A stretch of DNA of 64,000 nucleotides from JBKECO01 sp047974745 (GTDB lineage: Bacteria > Bacillota > Clostridia > Lachnospirales > Lachnospiraceae). Below are positions 43,326 through 52,682 of the stretch, in pieces. How positions within the stretch are numbered: the stretch's first letter is position 1; each line of letters starts with the position of its first letter. Below the pieces are notes generated by a model. That model was not told the origin of the DNA and did no database searches. It saw only the letters and a list, made by a program, of their open reading frames with translations. A program made the position numbers and the translations under genes. The DNA is taken from contig JBKECO010000027.1 of NCBI GenBank assembly GCA_047974745.1, positions 23,871 to 87,870 of the forward strand, read 5' to 3'.

Positions 43326-43362
43326 GATTTTCTCCTTTTTCGTTTTGCATTATTTTTATAGG

Positions 43363-43393
43363 GCGGCAGAAAGTGGTGCCCCCGGTCTGCCGC
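43363..43393 (-). other. GC-rich inverted repeat between the HAD gene and thiD
   Basis: GCGGCAGA and TCTGCCGC form an 8-bp stem with a 15-nt loop. In the minus direction it is followed by CCTATAAAAA rather than a T run, so it looks more like an mRNA processing or stabilising element than a terminator. Confidence 0.5.
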
Positions 43394-43411
43394 ACAAAAT
43401 CTCTTATTTTA

Positions 43412-44068
43412 TTATGTTACAAATTCCCAAAATGTATCAAAGTCTGAAAAATCCTTTAAGTAAATGGTTGCATGCTCTTTGACTGCATCGTTGTCAGTCT
43501 GATATGCATCATAGATCCCTACGGTCAAAAACCCTGCTGCTTTTGCTGTCCTGAGCGCATGTACAGCATCTTCGAACACAATCGTTTCTTCTATTTTTGT
43601 TCGAAGATAACTTTGTGCTGCTAGAAAAATGGCAGGATTATCTTTCCCAGATCCGACATTAGAACAGGTAAAAATTTGAGAGAAGTATGGCCGAAGATCT
43701 GTACGCCTAAGCGCAGCTTCCACCAGATACTTATCCGTAGCTGTAGCAATGCACAACTTTACACCTTTATCGTTCAGCTTGCACAGGAAATCCTTGACGC
43801 CACTTTTGAGCTGTATCGTATCAAAATAATAGTGCTCGAGTAATTGATTAACACCCTGCGTAATTTCTGGAACAGACTTAGCTACTCCGTATTCTTCCTT
43901 GAAATAACAGGCCGCCTGATCCATACTCATTGCTTTGAGTGTTTCATTCAGTGCATCAGCTGGCTTATATCCAATTGAACTTAGGTATTCACTGCCGATC
44001 ACATCCCAGATAAACATCGAATCAAACAATGTCCCATCAAAATCAAAAATTGCACCCCTTACATTCAT
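43412..44068 (-). CDS. HAD-family phosphatase in the thiamine operon
   Basis: The start at 44068 forms an ATGA overlap with thiE and gives 218 aa. It is a beta-phosphoglucomutase-like HAD hydrolase: motif I GAIFDFDGTLFDSM (nucleophile and acid Asp), a helical cap, motif II IATATDK, and motifs III/IV in FEDAVHALRTAKAAGF. Its translational coupling to thiE inside a TPP-controlled operon suggests a role in thiamine metabolism, such as dephosphorylating TMP or an HMP phosphate. This is inference; the phosphatase fold itself is clear. Confidence 0.85.
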   Translation of the reverse strand: MNVRGAIFDFDGTLFDSMFIWDVIGSEYLSSIGYKPADALNETLKAMSMDQAACYFKEEYGVAKSVPEITQGVNQLLEHYYFDTIQLKSGVKDFLCKLNDKGVKLCIATATDKYLVEAALRRTDLRPYFSQIFTCSNVGSGKDNPAIFLAAQSYLRTKIEETIVFEDAVHALRTAKAAGFLTVGIYDAYQTDNDAVKEHATIYLKDFSDFDTFWEFVT

Positions 44069-44706
44069 TTCCTGACCACTCTCTCTGCAAGTAAATGCAG
44101 TTCTCTGCACTCCTCGCTTATTGCATCAGCAGAAAAAATTGCGGATACCAGTGCCACACCATCTATTCCACTTCCCGAAAGCTGTTCCATATTTTCTTTT
44201 TGAATACCTCCAATGGCAACCACCGGAATCTCTACAGCGCTGCAAATATCACGAAGCATCTCATGAGAAAGGACCGATACATCTGTTTTTGTTGTGGTTG
44301 AGAATACGGCTCCTACGCCCAGATAATCTGCCCCTTGTTTTACTGCCTCCACCGCTTCATTCACAGTATGTACTGAAACACCTATGATCATATCCTCCCC
44401 AACTGCATTGCGCACTTCAAGAACCTTTGCATCCTCCTGTCCTACATGAATTCCATCTGCACTACACTTTACTGCAATCTCAACATGATCATTTATAATA
44501 AAAGGTATTCCATATCTGTGGCAGAGCTCACAAATTTTCACCGCTTCCTCCAAAAAATTTTCATCAGAAAGATTTTTTTCTCGCAGCTGGACACAGGTAA
44601 CACCACCTTGTAGTGCAGCTTCTACCTGTTCATATAACGATAGCTTTTGCGTCCATGTCTGATCAGTAACTGCATATAACAGCATCATTTTTTTATCGCA
44701 TTTCAT
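44065..44706 (-). CDS. thiE: Thiamine-phosphate synthase
   Basis: ThiE joins HMP-PP with hydroxyethylthiazole phosphate to form TMP. The start is taken at 44706 (MKCDKKMMLLYAVTDQ), which overlaps the end of thiM by 14 bp and uses a GAGGAG site there; the longer upstream frame reads through thiM out of register. About 213 aa. Motifs: CVQLREKNLSDENF, INDHVEIAVKCSADGIHVGQEDA, and the phosphate-binding VVAIGGIQKEN. Confidence 0.93.
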   Translation of the reverse strand: MKCDKKMMLLYAVTDQTWTQKLSLYEQVEAALQGGVTCVQLREKNLSDENFLEEAVKICELCHRYGIPFIINDHVEIAVKCSADGIHVGQEDAKVLEVRNAVGEDMIIGVSVHTVNEAVEAVKQGADYLGVGAVFSTTTKTDVSVLSHEMLRDICSAVEIPVVAIGGIQKENMEQLSGSGIDGVALVSAIFSADAISEECRELHLLAERVVRK

Positions 44707-45514
44707 ATTTTGCGCACTCCTCAAGCTCCTTTGGTGTAAGTCCGAACATTGCATCAATGATGTAATTCCGGTAGGATACATTTCCATCTGCTGCCTGCAT
44801 CCGTTCCCTGGCTTTTTCTCCGCAGATACCCATTGCACAGACCGCCGAAGCTGCTGCCTCTAAGTGACTCTCCTTATTCGCTGTAACAAATGCGGTGATC
44901 AGTGCTGACAACTGACAACCGGTTCCCGTCACACTGCTCATTAGTGCATTCCCGTTTCTAATACAGAAGGCACGATCTTTATCTGCCACAATGTCGATCT
45001 CTCCTGTGATTACAACGACTGCCCCTGTTTTTTCCGAAAATTGTTTTGCAAACCGAACACTGCTTTCCAGATTGTCATCAGTCACTTTATCAGCAATATC
45101 TGCATCTACCCCTTTTGTATTTCCCTGACCAAGGGCAAGTGTTCTGATTTCAGATGCATTCCCTCGAATGACTGCGAATTTTACCTGTTCTAAAAGCTTT
45201 TGTGCTGTACTCGTCCTCAAGGAGGAAGCTCCAGCTCCGACAGGATCTAACAGCACCGGATGATTTACCTCATTTGCCTTTTTCCCTGCCAAGAACATAG
45301 ATGGTATCGTATTGGCATTCAACGTTCCAATATTGATGTTGAGCCCAGCACAAATCGATGTTATTTCTTCCACCTCCTGGGAATCATCAGACATAATTGG
45401 GGAAGCCCCACTGGCAAGCAAGATGTTCGCACAATCATTTACCGTCACATAGTTTGTAATATTGTGGATGAGTGGATTGGTTTCTTTGACATTTTCAAGT
45501 TGTTTCGCAAGCAT
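44693..45514 (-). CDS. thiM: Hydroxyethylthiazole kinase
   Basis: ThiM phosphorylates the thiazole moiety, a salvage step. The 273-aa protein contains the N-terminal LIHNITNYVTVNDCANILLASGASPIM, DPVGAGAS and the catalytic VTGTGCQLSALI motif. It is the first gene of the operon, behind the TPP riboswitch. AAGAGG precedes the ATG. Neither thiC nor thiazole-synthesis genes are in the window, so this operon is a salvage route. Confidence 0.95.
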   Translation of the reverse strand: MLAKQLENVKETNPLIHNITNYVTVNDCANILLASGASPIMSDDSQEVEEITSICAGLNINIGTLNANTIPSMFLAGKKANEVNHPVLLDPVGAGASSLRTSTAQKLLEQVKFAVIRGNASEIRTLALGQGNTKGVDADIADKVTDDNLESSVRFAKQFSEKTGAVVVITGEIDIVADKDRAFCIRNGNALMSSVTGTGCQLSALITAFVTANKESHLEAAASAVCAMGICGEKARERMQAADGNVSYRNYIIDAMFGLTPKELEECAKYEMR

Positions 45515-45586
45515 TATTTAACCTCTTTCTTGTTGTGGGCGCCTCTTTATATCCGTCTATTTTATATTTTAAGGATCTATGACATT

Positions 45587-45613
45587 AAAAAAGAGACATT
45601 CGAACGATGTCTC
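45587..45613 (-). terminator. TPP riboswitch terminator
   Basis: GAGACAT pairs with ATGTCTC with a 7-nt loop, followed by six T in the minus direction. It lies between the THI element and thiM. Confidence 0.85.
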
Positions 45614-45627
45614 CGCATAAAAATCAA

Positions 45628-45714
45628 ATATGACTCCCTACGTTGGCATTATCCAAATCAGGTTACCGGGTCGAAGGTGATACCTTCCTCTCAGCCTGTC
45701 ATACAAGCTCCCCA
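45628..45714 (-). promoter_or_regulatory. TPP riboswitch (THI element) of the thiamine salvage operon
   Basis: Minus-strand sequence shows the conserved GGGGAGC start, ACAGGCTGAGAGGAAGGT, ACCTTCGACCCG, CCTGATTTGGATAATGCCA and ACGTAGGGAGT in order. It is upstream of thiM and in front of a terminator, so TPP should repress the operon. Confidence 0.96.
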
Positions 45715-45729
45715 TATTTTGTTTTAAGT

Positions 45730-45758
45730 ATCGTAACACTCTCGCTAGTGGTTGTCAA
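45730..45758 (-). promoter_or_regulatory. Promoter of the thiamine salvage operon
   Basis: TTGACA (45753-45758) and TACGAT (45730-45735) have a 17-bp spacer. The -35 lies inside the last codons of the upstream Gfo/Idh gene. Confidence 0.72.
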
Positions 45759-46782
45759 TTTTTACATCCATGAAATGCGCTCTTAACGCCGCAAATACAA
45801 CTTTCATAGCCTTTAGACTTTCCACTCCACTGGTCAGAGGTTCCCGTTGTTCAAGGATACTGGTTACAAATTCATCAATGACTCCAGTATTTTTTCGAAT
45901 TCCTATCGTCTGATCTGTATTCTTTGTAAGCACATCCAGGTCATAATAGGACGTACTTCCTTCTTTTTCAATAATCAAGGAATGTTCACTATCATCATAG
46001 CATCTGATTACACCCTGGGTTCCATAGGCCACGAATGAATTTTTTTCATTACCATAAAAAGTCCAGCTTACATGCAGACTTCCAAAGGCACCGTTTTGTG
46101 TCTTAAAAATGCATATCGCATTATCATCTACTTCAATCAGCTCCCCATTTGTTTTTCTTTTATCGAGGGTGGTCAGCATAGCGCTCACCGAAACAATAGG
46201 ATCTCCCAATATAAAATGTGCCAGATCGATTTTATGAATCCCAAGATCTGCCATGACTCCAAAGCCAGACGAACTTTTATCGAAAAACCAAGTATCTTTA
46301 TTTCCCGTCCACATTTCAGGACCACTATGTCCAAATTTGGTTTCAAAAGAGAGCACTTTCCCAATTTCTCCCTGTGAGATTAACTCTTTTGCCATCAAAT
46401 GTGTTGGTGCAAATCGTTGATTATGTCCGATCATCAATGTCTTATTTGCTTTTTTTGCTATTCTGACCATTTCCTCACAGTCATGTAATGTAAGAGCCAT
46501 TGGTTTTTCGCAAAGTACATGCAAATTCGCCATAAGTGCCTGTATTGTTATTTGCGCATGAGCATTGTTTGCAACGCAGACACTGACCGCATCCAAGTCT
46601 AGCGCCAGAAGCTCCTCCACACTCTCACAATATTTTGCATTATATTCTGCTGCAAGTTCTTTCGCTTTTTCCATATTACAATCGTAAAAAGCCACCAATT
46701 TACAATTTGGATTGCTATTGTATTCCGGTGCGTGTCTTACCTTTGTTATCATACCACATCCAATTACCCCAATTTTTAACAT
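45745..46782 (-). CDS. Gfo/Idh/MocA-family oxidoreductase
   Basis: The 345-aa protein has the N-terminal Rossmann motif IGVIGCGMITKVRHAPEY and the family signature CEKPMALTL, then the C-terminal Gfo/Idh domain with GVMADLGIHKIDLAHF, which supplies the catalytic-site Asp/His pair. Family members are NAD(P)-dependent dehydrogenases of sugars and inositols. It is divergent from an AraC-type regulator 146 bp away, which probably controls it. The substrate is unknown. Confidence 0.9.
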   Translation of the reverse strand: MLKIGVIGCGMITKVRHAPEYNSNPNCKLVAFYDCNMEKAKELAAEYNAKYCESVEELLALDLDAVSVCVANNAHAQITIQALMANLHVLCEKPMALTLHDCEEMVRIAKKANKTLMIGHNQRFAPTHLMAKELISQGEIGKVLSFETKFGHSGPEMWTGNKDTWFFDKSSSGFGVMADLGIHKIDLAHFILGDPIVSVSAMLTTLDKRKTNGELIEVDDNAICIFKTQNGAFGSLHVSWTFYGNEKNSFVAYGTQGVIRCYDDSEHSLIIEKEGSTSYYDLDVLTKNTDQTIGIRKNTGVIDEFVTSILEQREPLTSGVESLKAMKVVFAALRAHFMDVKIDNH

Positions 46783-46928
46783 TAAGTTCCTCCCTCTTAC
46801 ATCATTCTACAATTGAAATGTATCATATTTTTCCATCTGCTGACATTGATAATCTTTATATAATGATGGACAAAATGCAGATATCCAAATATAATCAGAG
46901 TCATAAAACATGTTATAGGAGAGCCTCT

Positions 46929-47699
46929 ATGGAAGTAATTACGATAGGAAAATCACAGGAAATTTATTATACATTTCCGGCTCATAAGCACGATTGCTGG
47001 GAGATCATTGTAAATACCTTTGGTTCAGGTCAGATCATTGTTGACGAAAAGCAATATCCGTTCCAGGAAGGAACGATTTTTTGCATTCCTCCCGGAATTG
47101 TACACTTTAAAACTGCTGCTGATGGTTTCACGGATGCTTGCCTTTTTACCAAGGATATTCCACTTTTTAAAAATAATTCTATCCGAATCTTTGAAGATGA
47201 CGACAATCATTCCATGCGGAGCCTCATTCTGATGGCCTCAGATATCTATATTAAAAAAATGGAGAATTATGAAGGGATACTTAATGCCATTGGCAATACG
47301 ATTTATCAGCTATTTTTGAGCTGGAATACGAACATCAAACCCCAAAATAAGCTGATCCGTTCCATTCAGGATGAATTGGCAAAAAATATTTCCAACTATG
47401 ATTTTAACGTACGCAGATTTCTGGAAGGTCTTGGATATTCTGCACATTATCTGAGTTCGCTTTTTAAAAATAATACCGGCTATTCACCCTTGCAATACTT
47501 CATAAATATACGAATCGAGCATGCAAAGAACCAGCTGCAGCTCTACCATGATATTTATTCAATTAAAGAAATTGCACTGAATTCCGGTTTCCCGGATCCC
47601 TATTATTTTTCCAGGACATTTAAAAAATGTACAGGACAAAGCCCTGTACATTATATTGAATCGCTGAGAGAGCACGATTTAGCGATTATTAATGGATGA
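46929..47699 (+). CDS. AraC-family transcriptional regulator
   Basis: The start at 46929 (MEVITIGKSQEIYYTFPAHKHDCWEI) follows TAGGAG; frames extending further upstream run through the promoter region. The product is 256 aa. An N-terminal cupin domain contains a HKHDCWEI metal/ligand-type motif and an FCIPPGIVH strand. The C-terminal ~100 residues hold two helix-turn-helix units ending with IKEIALNSGFPDPYYFSRTFKKCTGQSPVHYI. It likely senses a carbohydrate-related ligand and controls the divergent oxidoreductase gene. Confidence 0.9.
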   Translation: MEVITIGKSQEIYYTFPAHKHDCWEIIVNTFGSGQIIVDEKQYPFQEGTIFCIPPGIVHFKTAADGFTDACLFTKDIPLFKNNSIRIFEDDDNHSMRSLILMASDIYIKKMENYEGILNAIGNTIYQLFLSWNTNIKPQNKLIRSIQDELAKNISNYDFNVRRFLEGLGYSAHYLSSLFKNNTGYSPLQYFINIRIEHAKNQLQLYHDIYSIKEIALNSGFPDPYYFSRTFKKCTGQSPVHYIESLREHDLAIING

Positions 47700-47806
47700 G
47701 ACAGACAAAGATATGAAAGTATTTGCAACTGATTCGTAAAATGTGTAAACTATCTTTTGTCAGATATATTTCATTGCATTGACGAGACTATTGAGGGAGA
47801 TATGCT

Positions 47807-49405
47807 ATGACAAACTACTTACTCATTGCTTCAATCGTAATTTTATTGTCAATATTTACTTCCAAACTATCACAAAAAATTGGAATTCCAGGGCTATTGC
47901 TGTTCATAGGGCTTGGTCTGCTTTTTGGGTCAGATGGTCTGGTACAGATTCAATTTGATAACTATGAATTTGCTGAAGAAACCTGTTCCACTGCTTTGAT
48001 ATTCATTATGTTCTATGGTGGCTTTGGTACTCGATGGAAGACTGCAAGACCTGTGGCAAGAAAAGCACTTTTATTATCCTCTGTTGGGGTTCTGATTACT
48101 GCGTTCTTAGTTGGATTATTCTGCTATTTTGTTCTTCGGATCGGTCTATTAGAAAGTTTACTGATCGGTGCAGTTATCAGTTCTACTGATGCGGCATCGG
48201 TATTTTCTATTTTAAAAACCAAAAAACTGGCGCTGAGGTACCAAAGCTCGTCTATGTTGGAGCTGGAAAGCGGGAGCAATGACCCAACAGCATATATGCT
48301 GACACTTATTATTTTAGAACTGATGAACGGAGCGACATCCCCTGGAAGATATGTATTCATGATTGCCGCACAGTTTGTTGTAGGTATTGTATGTGCTGTA
48401 ACGCTAGCATATATTGCCATCTTTCTATACAAAAAATTTCAATTAAAATCGGATGGACTGGAAATCATATTCTTTGTTGCCATGATTTTCTTATCTTTTG
48501 CATTACCAGAGCAATTTGGCGGCAACGGGTACTTAAGTACATATATATTCGGTATCCTTGTGGGAAATCAGCAGCTGAAGAATAAACATGTGCTGGTCAA
48601 TTTTTTTGACGGTCTGACGGGACTCGTACAGATCTATATCTTTTTCCTTCTGGGACTGCTTGCCTTTCCATCTCAAATGCCGCAGATCATTGGCATAGCA
48701 CTTGGAATCACTGTCTTTTTGACACTCATTGCAAGACCATTCTCAGTTTTTGCAATATTAAAGCCGCTTGGATGCAGTCTGAATCAGATCGCACTGGTAT
48801 CTTTTGCCGGTATCAGAGGTGCCTCCGCCATAGTATTTGCCATCATGGCTACCGTGAATCCAGCATATCTCAAAAATGATATTTTTCATATTGTATTCTG
48901 CATAGTGCTATTTTCCATTGCAATTCAGGGAACTCTGCTGCCTTACGTTGCCAAAAGACTCGATATGATCGATACAGAGGAAGATATCTCTAAGACATTT
49001 TCGGATTATCAGGAGGAAGGGGAAATTCAGTTGATCCGACTTCCGGTCACAAAGAGCCATCCGTGGAATTCATTGCTGATTAAGGATCTCGATCTGCCAC
49101 CGCAAATGCTGGTCGTGACGGTAATCAAAAAGAAAACTGCCATCGTACCAAATGGCAGTACACTGATTGAAACAGGAGATATCATGGTCATTGCTGCACC
49201 TGGTAGCTGTGGTGAGGTGAATGTCGAGGTCAATGAGCAGAAAATTACGAAGCAGCATTCCTGGAACCAGAAAAAAATACAGTCCATAAAGATAGATACA
49301 AATACACTGATTGCCCTCATCAAACGAGAAGATAAGACCATTGTGCCCAATGGGAATACGAAGATTCATGAAAATGATATTCTTATCATGGTAAGCAAAA
49401 TGTAA
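47807..49405 (+). CDS. Potassium/sodium-proton antiporter (NhaP2-like, with C-terminal TrkA_C)
   Basis: The 532-aa protein has about twelve helices with CPA-type signatures: GAVISSTDAASVFSIL and LESGSNDPTAYML, which carry the ion-binding acidic residues, and the later FAGIRGASAIVFAI. Residues ~410-532 form soluble regulatory domains of the TrkA_C type, two copies judging from the repeated IVPNGST/TKI...DI pattern. It is probably a K+/H+ or Na+/H+ exchanger for pH and osmotic balance. It stands alone and no terminator is obvious behind it. Confidence 0.88.
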   Translation: MTNYLLIASIVILLSIFTSKLSQKIGIPGLLLFIGLGLLFGSDGLVQIQFDNYEFAEETCSTALIFIMFYGGFGTRWKTARPVARKALLLSSVGVLITAFLVGLFCYFVLRIGLLESLLIGAVISSTDAASVFSILKTKKLALRYQSSSMLELESGSNDPTAYMLTLIILELMNGATSPGRYVFMIAAQFVVGIVCAVTLAYIAIFLYKKFQLKSDGLEIIFFVAMIFLSFALPEQFGGNGYLSTYIFGILVGNQQLKNKHVLVNFFDGLTGLVQIYIFFLLGLLAFPSQMPQIIGIALGITVFLTLIARPFSVFAILKPLGCSLNQIALVSFAGIRGASAIVFAIMATVNPAYLKNDIFHIVFCIVLFSIAIQGTLLPYVAKRLDMIDTEEDISKTFSDYQEEGEIQLIRLPVTKSHPWNSLLIKDLDLPPQMLVVTVIKKKTAIVPNGSTLIETGDIMVIAAPGSCGEVNVEVNEQKITKQHSWNQKKIQSIKIDTNTLIALIKREDKTIVPNGNTKIHENDILIMVSKM

Positions 49406-49440
49406 CTGGTGACTGGTAAATAATTTGCAATTCCGTTCTT

Positions 49441-49530
49441 ATTAATATAGTAGAATTCCTCAGTATGAGACGACTCCCCATGTCCATAAACATCAATTGC
49501 ATATATATGCCAATTCTTTGCTAACTCTGA
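49441..49530 (-). pseudogene. Fragment of an alpha/beta hydrolase gene
   Basis: One minus-strand frame in the gap after the antiporter reads SELAKNWHIYAIDVYGHGES, then SHTEEFYYINKN. This is the classic strand-4 to oxyanion-region segment of alpha/beta hydrolases (YAIDVYGHGES). No start, catalytic Ser or downstream domain follows, and stops flank it, so it is a decayed remnant at the edge of the sugar cluster. Confidence 0.5.
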
Positions 49531-49616
49531 TTAAACACAAACATAGTCTTCCCATGTCAAACTCCTTTCAAGGCAGTCCCATTCTATTCGTTTTAGCGAA
49601 CTTTTTCAATCTATCA

Positions 49617-51599
49617 CTAACGAGTATCAAGTGCCTGAAAATGAAATACATCTGGAAGCGACTCATCATAATCAAATAATTTACCATGCAAAGAAGTCCA
49701 AAATACATCTAAAGCATCATCGCATTCTCGTAAATCAAGGAGTTCTAACCCACCATTCGCAATCAAACGCTCATACGCTTCCTTAGAATTGCCTTGTTCA
49801 TCTAATGCACGCAGATAATAGTAGTATAATCGACTATCATTTTTGAATTCTTCGGATAATTTATCATATTGTTCCAATATACTTTGAAAGTCTTTGGCCA
49901 AAACCAATAAGGTGAACATTTCTTTTAAGTAGGACAAATCATGATTCCCGAAAGACATGCCTAGATTTGCATAGTTTACGATAGTTACCATATTGTTTTC
50001 ATGTAGCCCAAGACAGGCCATTGCGTGATAAGCCCACTTTGTTTTCATTAAATAAAGCGATTTTAAGAAGCAGGTCTTTGCATGATCAAAACGTTCCGAG
50101 TTGAGGTAATACACTCCTAACAAATAGTGAACAAGCCAATTTTTTGAAAAATCAGTAAAGGCTAGTTTTTCTAAATCTTTTACCTGGGTATCTTCCGTGA
50201 CAAATCCGAATGGAATATCATCAGCTGAGAGTATGGGAAACGTGCCAGAGCGCCTGTATTCTTCCCAGATAGCCCAGTCCTCATGTGCGCCAGATGTGCG
50301 ATCAATGTTAAAGTCCAGGTGCTCTGATAAATTTCGGAATTGAGGGTTCGAACGTTTGCATTCTTTACAGTCCCAAGCCCCATACCCACTGCCTGTGGTA
50401 AAACGGGTGGAAGCTGGTGTTTTTGCATTTTTTTTAGTCGAGTGTAAAAGTATATGTGGATCTGAGTACGCATAACGTTTTGTTACCTGCTCTGCGACCT
50501 TGTCTTGTAAGTTATCAAATGAGTCATCTATTTCTTTTTCATCTAATTGTATTGGTCCATATTGTTCGACCCACTCCCAAGCAGTATGCGGTGCCATTGG
50601 TATACAACCATACTGGGTCTTCCCAACTCCGGCTTGAATTTCAAGGTATGGACCAGCATGTTTGGTCAAAAACGATTGCCATCGTCTGGAGCCTTTATTA
50701 TGTCCCCAGGAAAATAGCTTGCGGCTTTGCAATTTATCACTTGAAGTATGAAGCAACCCATAGCCAGACGCATTGACCTGAGCAATGTACTTAGGAGAAT
50801 CTTTTGGTATGTTAAAAAAATAATCAATTTGATAGGGAATGGTATCGTAATGAGAAATATCAACTCCGTCAACATTTGGAATATTGACTTTATAAACATC
50901 TGTCGTCGTACTTGTATAGGCGTCTGCTCCAGGAACAATCAGGCGTCCTCCAGAAGGGGTTGGGACAGCCATATTACTCCACCAGTACATTGGAGTGACT
51001 GTTTCATGAGAATTCGTTACACGCATTCTGCAATTTAACAGCGGAATCTGCTCATCCAGCCAAAAATCCATCTGATAAGCGACTTTGCGAATCCGTTCAA
51101 ATTCATACATCCGTAAAATTGGAGTTCCCTCAGGAGACACAAGTGACGACGTAAACACTTGATCTGTTGTAAACGGTGAGTGACCAATTATACCACAATT
51201 CCATTCTACTCCACCCGAGAACCACGCATTACGAGTGCTCAAATTTCTGAATTTAATAATATCATTCGTATAAAGTAGGTTCTTATTCGTTTTCTTGTCA
51301 ATGAGGGACCACAGTCGTCCGCCAAGAGAAGGTAAAAAAGTAGCCTTTAGAAGCTGATTTTCTAAAATAGCTACCGGAAGAAATTTTGTTTCCTCGTTAT
51401 CCGAATATGTGTTGTACGAATGATAAGGATAACAATTTTTAACCGTACCATAGCCTTCATATATCTCATCATCTTCATCCAAATGAAAGATTAAATTACT
51501 TTGCAATTGCTTGTCGATCATAAGGGGTGGGACACTTGAAGGGGACCCTAAATCTGTTATTAAAAAAGCTTGTTCTTCTAGTTGTAAAGTAGATGTCAT
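49617..51599 (-). CDS. DUF5107/TPR protein of a sugar-utilisation cluster
   Basis: The start at 51599 (MTSTLQLEEQ) has GGAGGAAGAATT; the protein is 660 aa. Residues ~75-350 look like a galactose-mutarotase-like beta sandwich (PSLGGRLWSLIDKKTNKNLLYTND, WFSGGVEWNCGIIGHSPF, TPMYWWSNMAVPTPSGGRLIVPG), which fits DUF5107. The last ~200 residues are helical TPR-type repeats (HYLLGVYYLNSERFDHAKTCFLKSLYLM and onward). No signal peptide, so cytosolic. The activity of DUF5107 proteins is not established to my knowledge; the context suggests carbohydrate binding or cleavage. It is convergent with the antiporter and, with the adjacent AraC gene, faces away from the transporter genes. Confidence 0.75.
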   Translation of the reverse strand: MTSTLQLEEQAFLITDLGSPSSVPPLMIDKQLQSNLIFHLDEDDEIYEGYGTVKNCYPYHSYNTYSDNEETKFLPVAILENQLLKATFLPSLGGRLWSLIDKKTNKNLLYTNDIIKFRNLSTRNAWFSGGVEWNCGIIGHSPFTTDQVFTSSLVSPEGTPILRMYEFERIRKVAYQMDFWLDEQIPLLNCRMRVTNSHETVTPMYWWSNMAVPTPSGGRLIVPGADAYTSTTTDVYKVNIPNVDGVDISHYDTIPYQIDYFFNIPKDSPKYIAQVNASGYGLLHTSSDKLQSRKLFSWGHNKGSRRWQSFLTKHAGPYLEIQAGVGKTQYGCIPMAPHTAWEWVEQYGPIQLDEKEIDDSFDNLQDKVAEQVTKRYAYSDPHILLHSTKKNAKTPASTRFTTGSGYGAWDCKECKRSNPQFRNLSEHLDFNIDRTSGAHEDWAIWEEYRRSGTFPILSADDIPFGFVTEDTQVKDLEKLAFTDFSKNWLVHYLLGVYYLNSERFDHAKTCFLKSLYLMKTKWAYHAMACLGLHENNMVTIVNYANLGMSFGNHDLSYLKEMFTLLVLAKDFQSILEQYDKLSEEFKNDSRLYYYYLRALDEQGNSKEAYERLIANGGLELLDLRECDDALDVFWTSLHGKLFDYDESLPDVFHFQALDTR

Positions 51600-51711
51600 A
51601 ATTCTTCCTCCAATTCTCACATTTGTGGTGTGAGTGTAACAAATAAAAGAACATAAAACAATGTGAACAACTGGAAAAAAGTTTATTGTATAAAAAAAAA
51701 CCTTAATCGTG

Positions 51712-52608
51712 CTATTTCTGATTCCCTTCGCTAATAGCCTTTATAGAGGAAGCATATTCAGAAGGTGTCATTCCAGTCAATTTTTTAAATTGTCTGGAAA
51801 AATAGTGAACGGATGTATAACCCAGCTGTTCTGATATTTGCGTGAAGTTCAAATGATTATTTCGAATCGAGTGTTTGGCAGTTTGAATCTTCATATTGGA
51901 GAAATATTCAATGATTCCCATTCCAGTGTGATTCTTAAATAATTTCTGAAGCTGACTTCGACTTATTAGGTTATCCCTGCATATATGTTCAATTGTCAGA
52001 TGGCTATTAATATGGTTCTCGAGATAAAGTAATAAACTATCGAAGGAAGCACTTTCAGAGAAAGTCTTTACTGATGTGGTTTTCAATTGTGATGTAGACT
52101 GGTCGAAATACTGACGGATGATTAGGATTAAAAGTTGCTCTAAGTAAAGCTTCAAAAGTTGCTCAGAGCCAAAAGTAGTTTCTGCGGATCGAGTTAATTC
52201 TTGAAGAAATGGGTCATCTAATCTGGAAGAAAAGGCATTTCTCGCCTCCGCAATGATATCAGCAAGTAAATGACGTTCTTCCTTTCCAATGGATAAAATT
52301 TGGTTCTCAAAAAATTTCATACTTGTCGAAGAGCATTCAAAGGCAATGACTACTAAATTAGGGGCAATTTGTCCGTTTGCGCATACATTATGAAATTCAT
52401 TCGGTTTGTGAAAGATGATATCTCCTTTTTGTAATGCATGAATTTGATTGTCAGCCTTAACTAAGATTTCTCCTTTATCAACACATAAGAATTCCCAAAA
52501 ATCGTGTGTTTCACCAGGAAAGGAAAAATCACTAAAATATTCAAAGTAATGTACAGATATGATTCGATTGATAATAATCGATTGTCTGAGATGTGTTGAT
52601 TTATACAA
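51712..52608 (-). CDS. AraC-family transcriptional regulator of the sugar cluster
   Basis: The 298-aa protein has an N-terminal cupin-type sensor domain (FSFPGETHDFWEFLCVDKGEI, IIFHKPNEFHNVCANG) and a C-terminal double helix-turn-helix (HLTIEHICRDNLISRSQLQKLF, then FTQISEQLGYTSVHYFSRQFKKLTGMTPSEYA). It is divergent from the ABC importer genes and probably activates them in response to the imported sugar. Its promoter overlaps an inverted repeat in the intergenic region. Confidence 0.9.
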   Translation of the reverse strand: MYKSTHLRQSIIINRIISVHYFEYFSDFSFPGETHDFWEFLCVDKGEILVKADNQIHALQKGDIIFHKPNEFHNVCANGQIAPNLVVIAFECSSTSMKFFENQILSIGKEERHLLADIIAEARNAFSSRLDDPFLQELTRSAETTFGSEQLLKLYLEQLLILIIRQYFDQSTSQLKTTSVKTFSESASFDSLLLYLENHINSHLTIEHICRDNLISRSQLQKLFKNHTGMGIIEYFSNMKIQTAKHSIRNNHLNFTQISEQLGYTSVHYFSRQFKKLTGMTPSEYASSIKAISEGNQK

Positions 52609-52653
52609 TATAGATATCTCCCTGAGTATTTTTTTGGTCAGATTACACTATAA

Positions 52654-52682
52654 TTATAACATGCCTTATAAAAAAAGACAAA
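52654..52682 (-). promoter_or_regulatory. Promoter of the AraC regulator gene
   Basis: TTGTCT (52677-52682) and TATAAT (52654-52659) have a 17-bp spacer and lie about 45 bp upstream of the AraC start. Confidence 0.7.
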
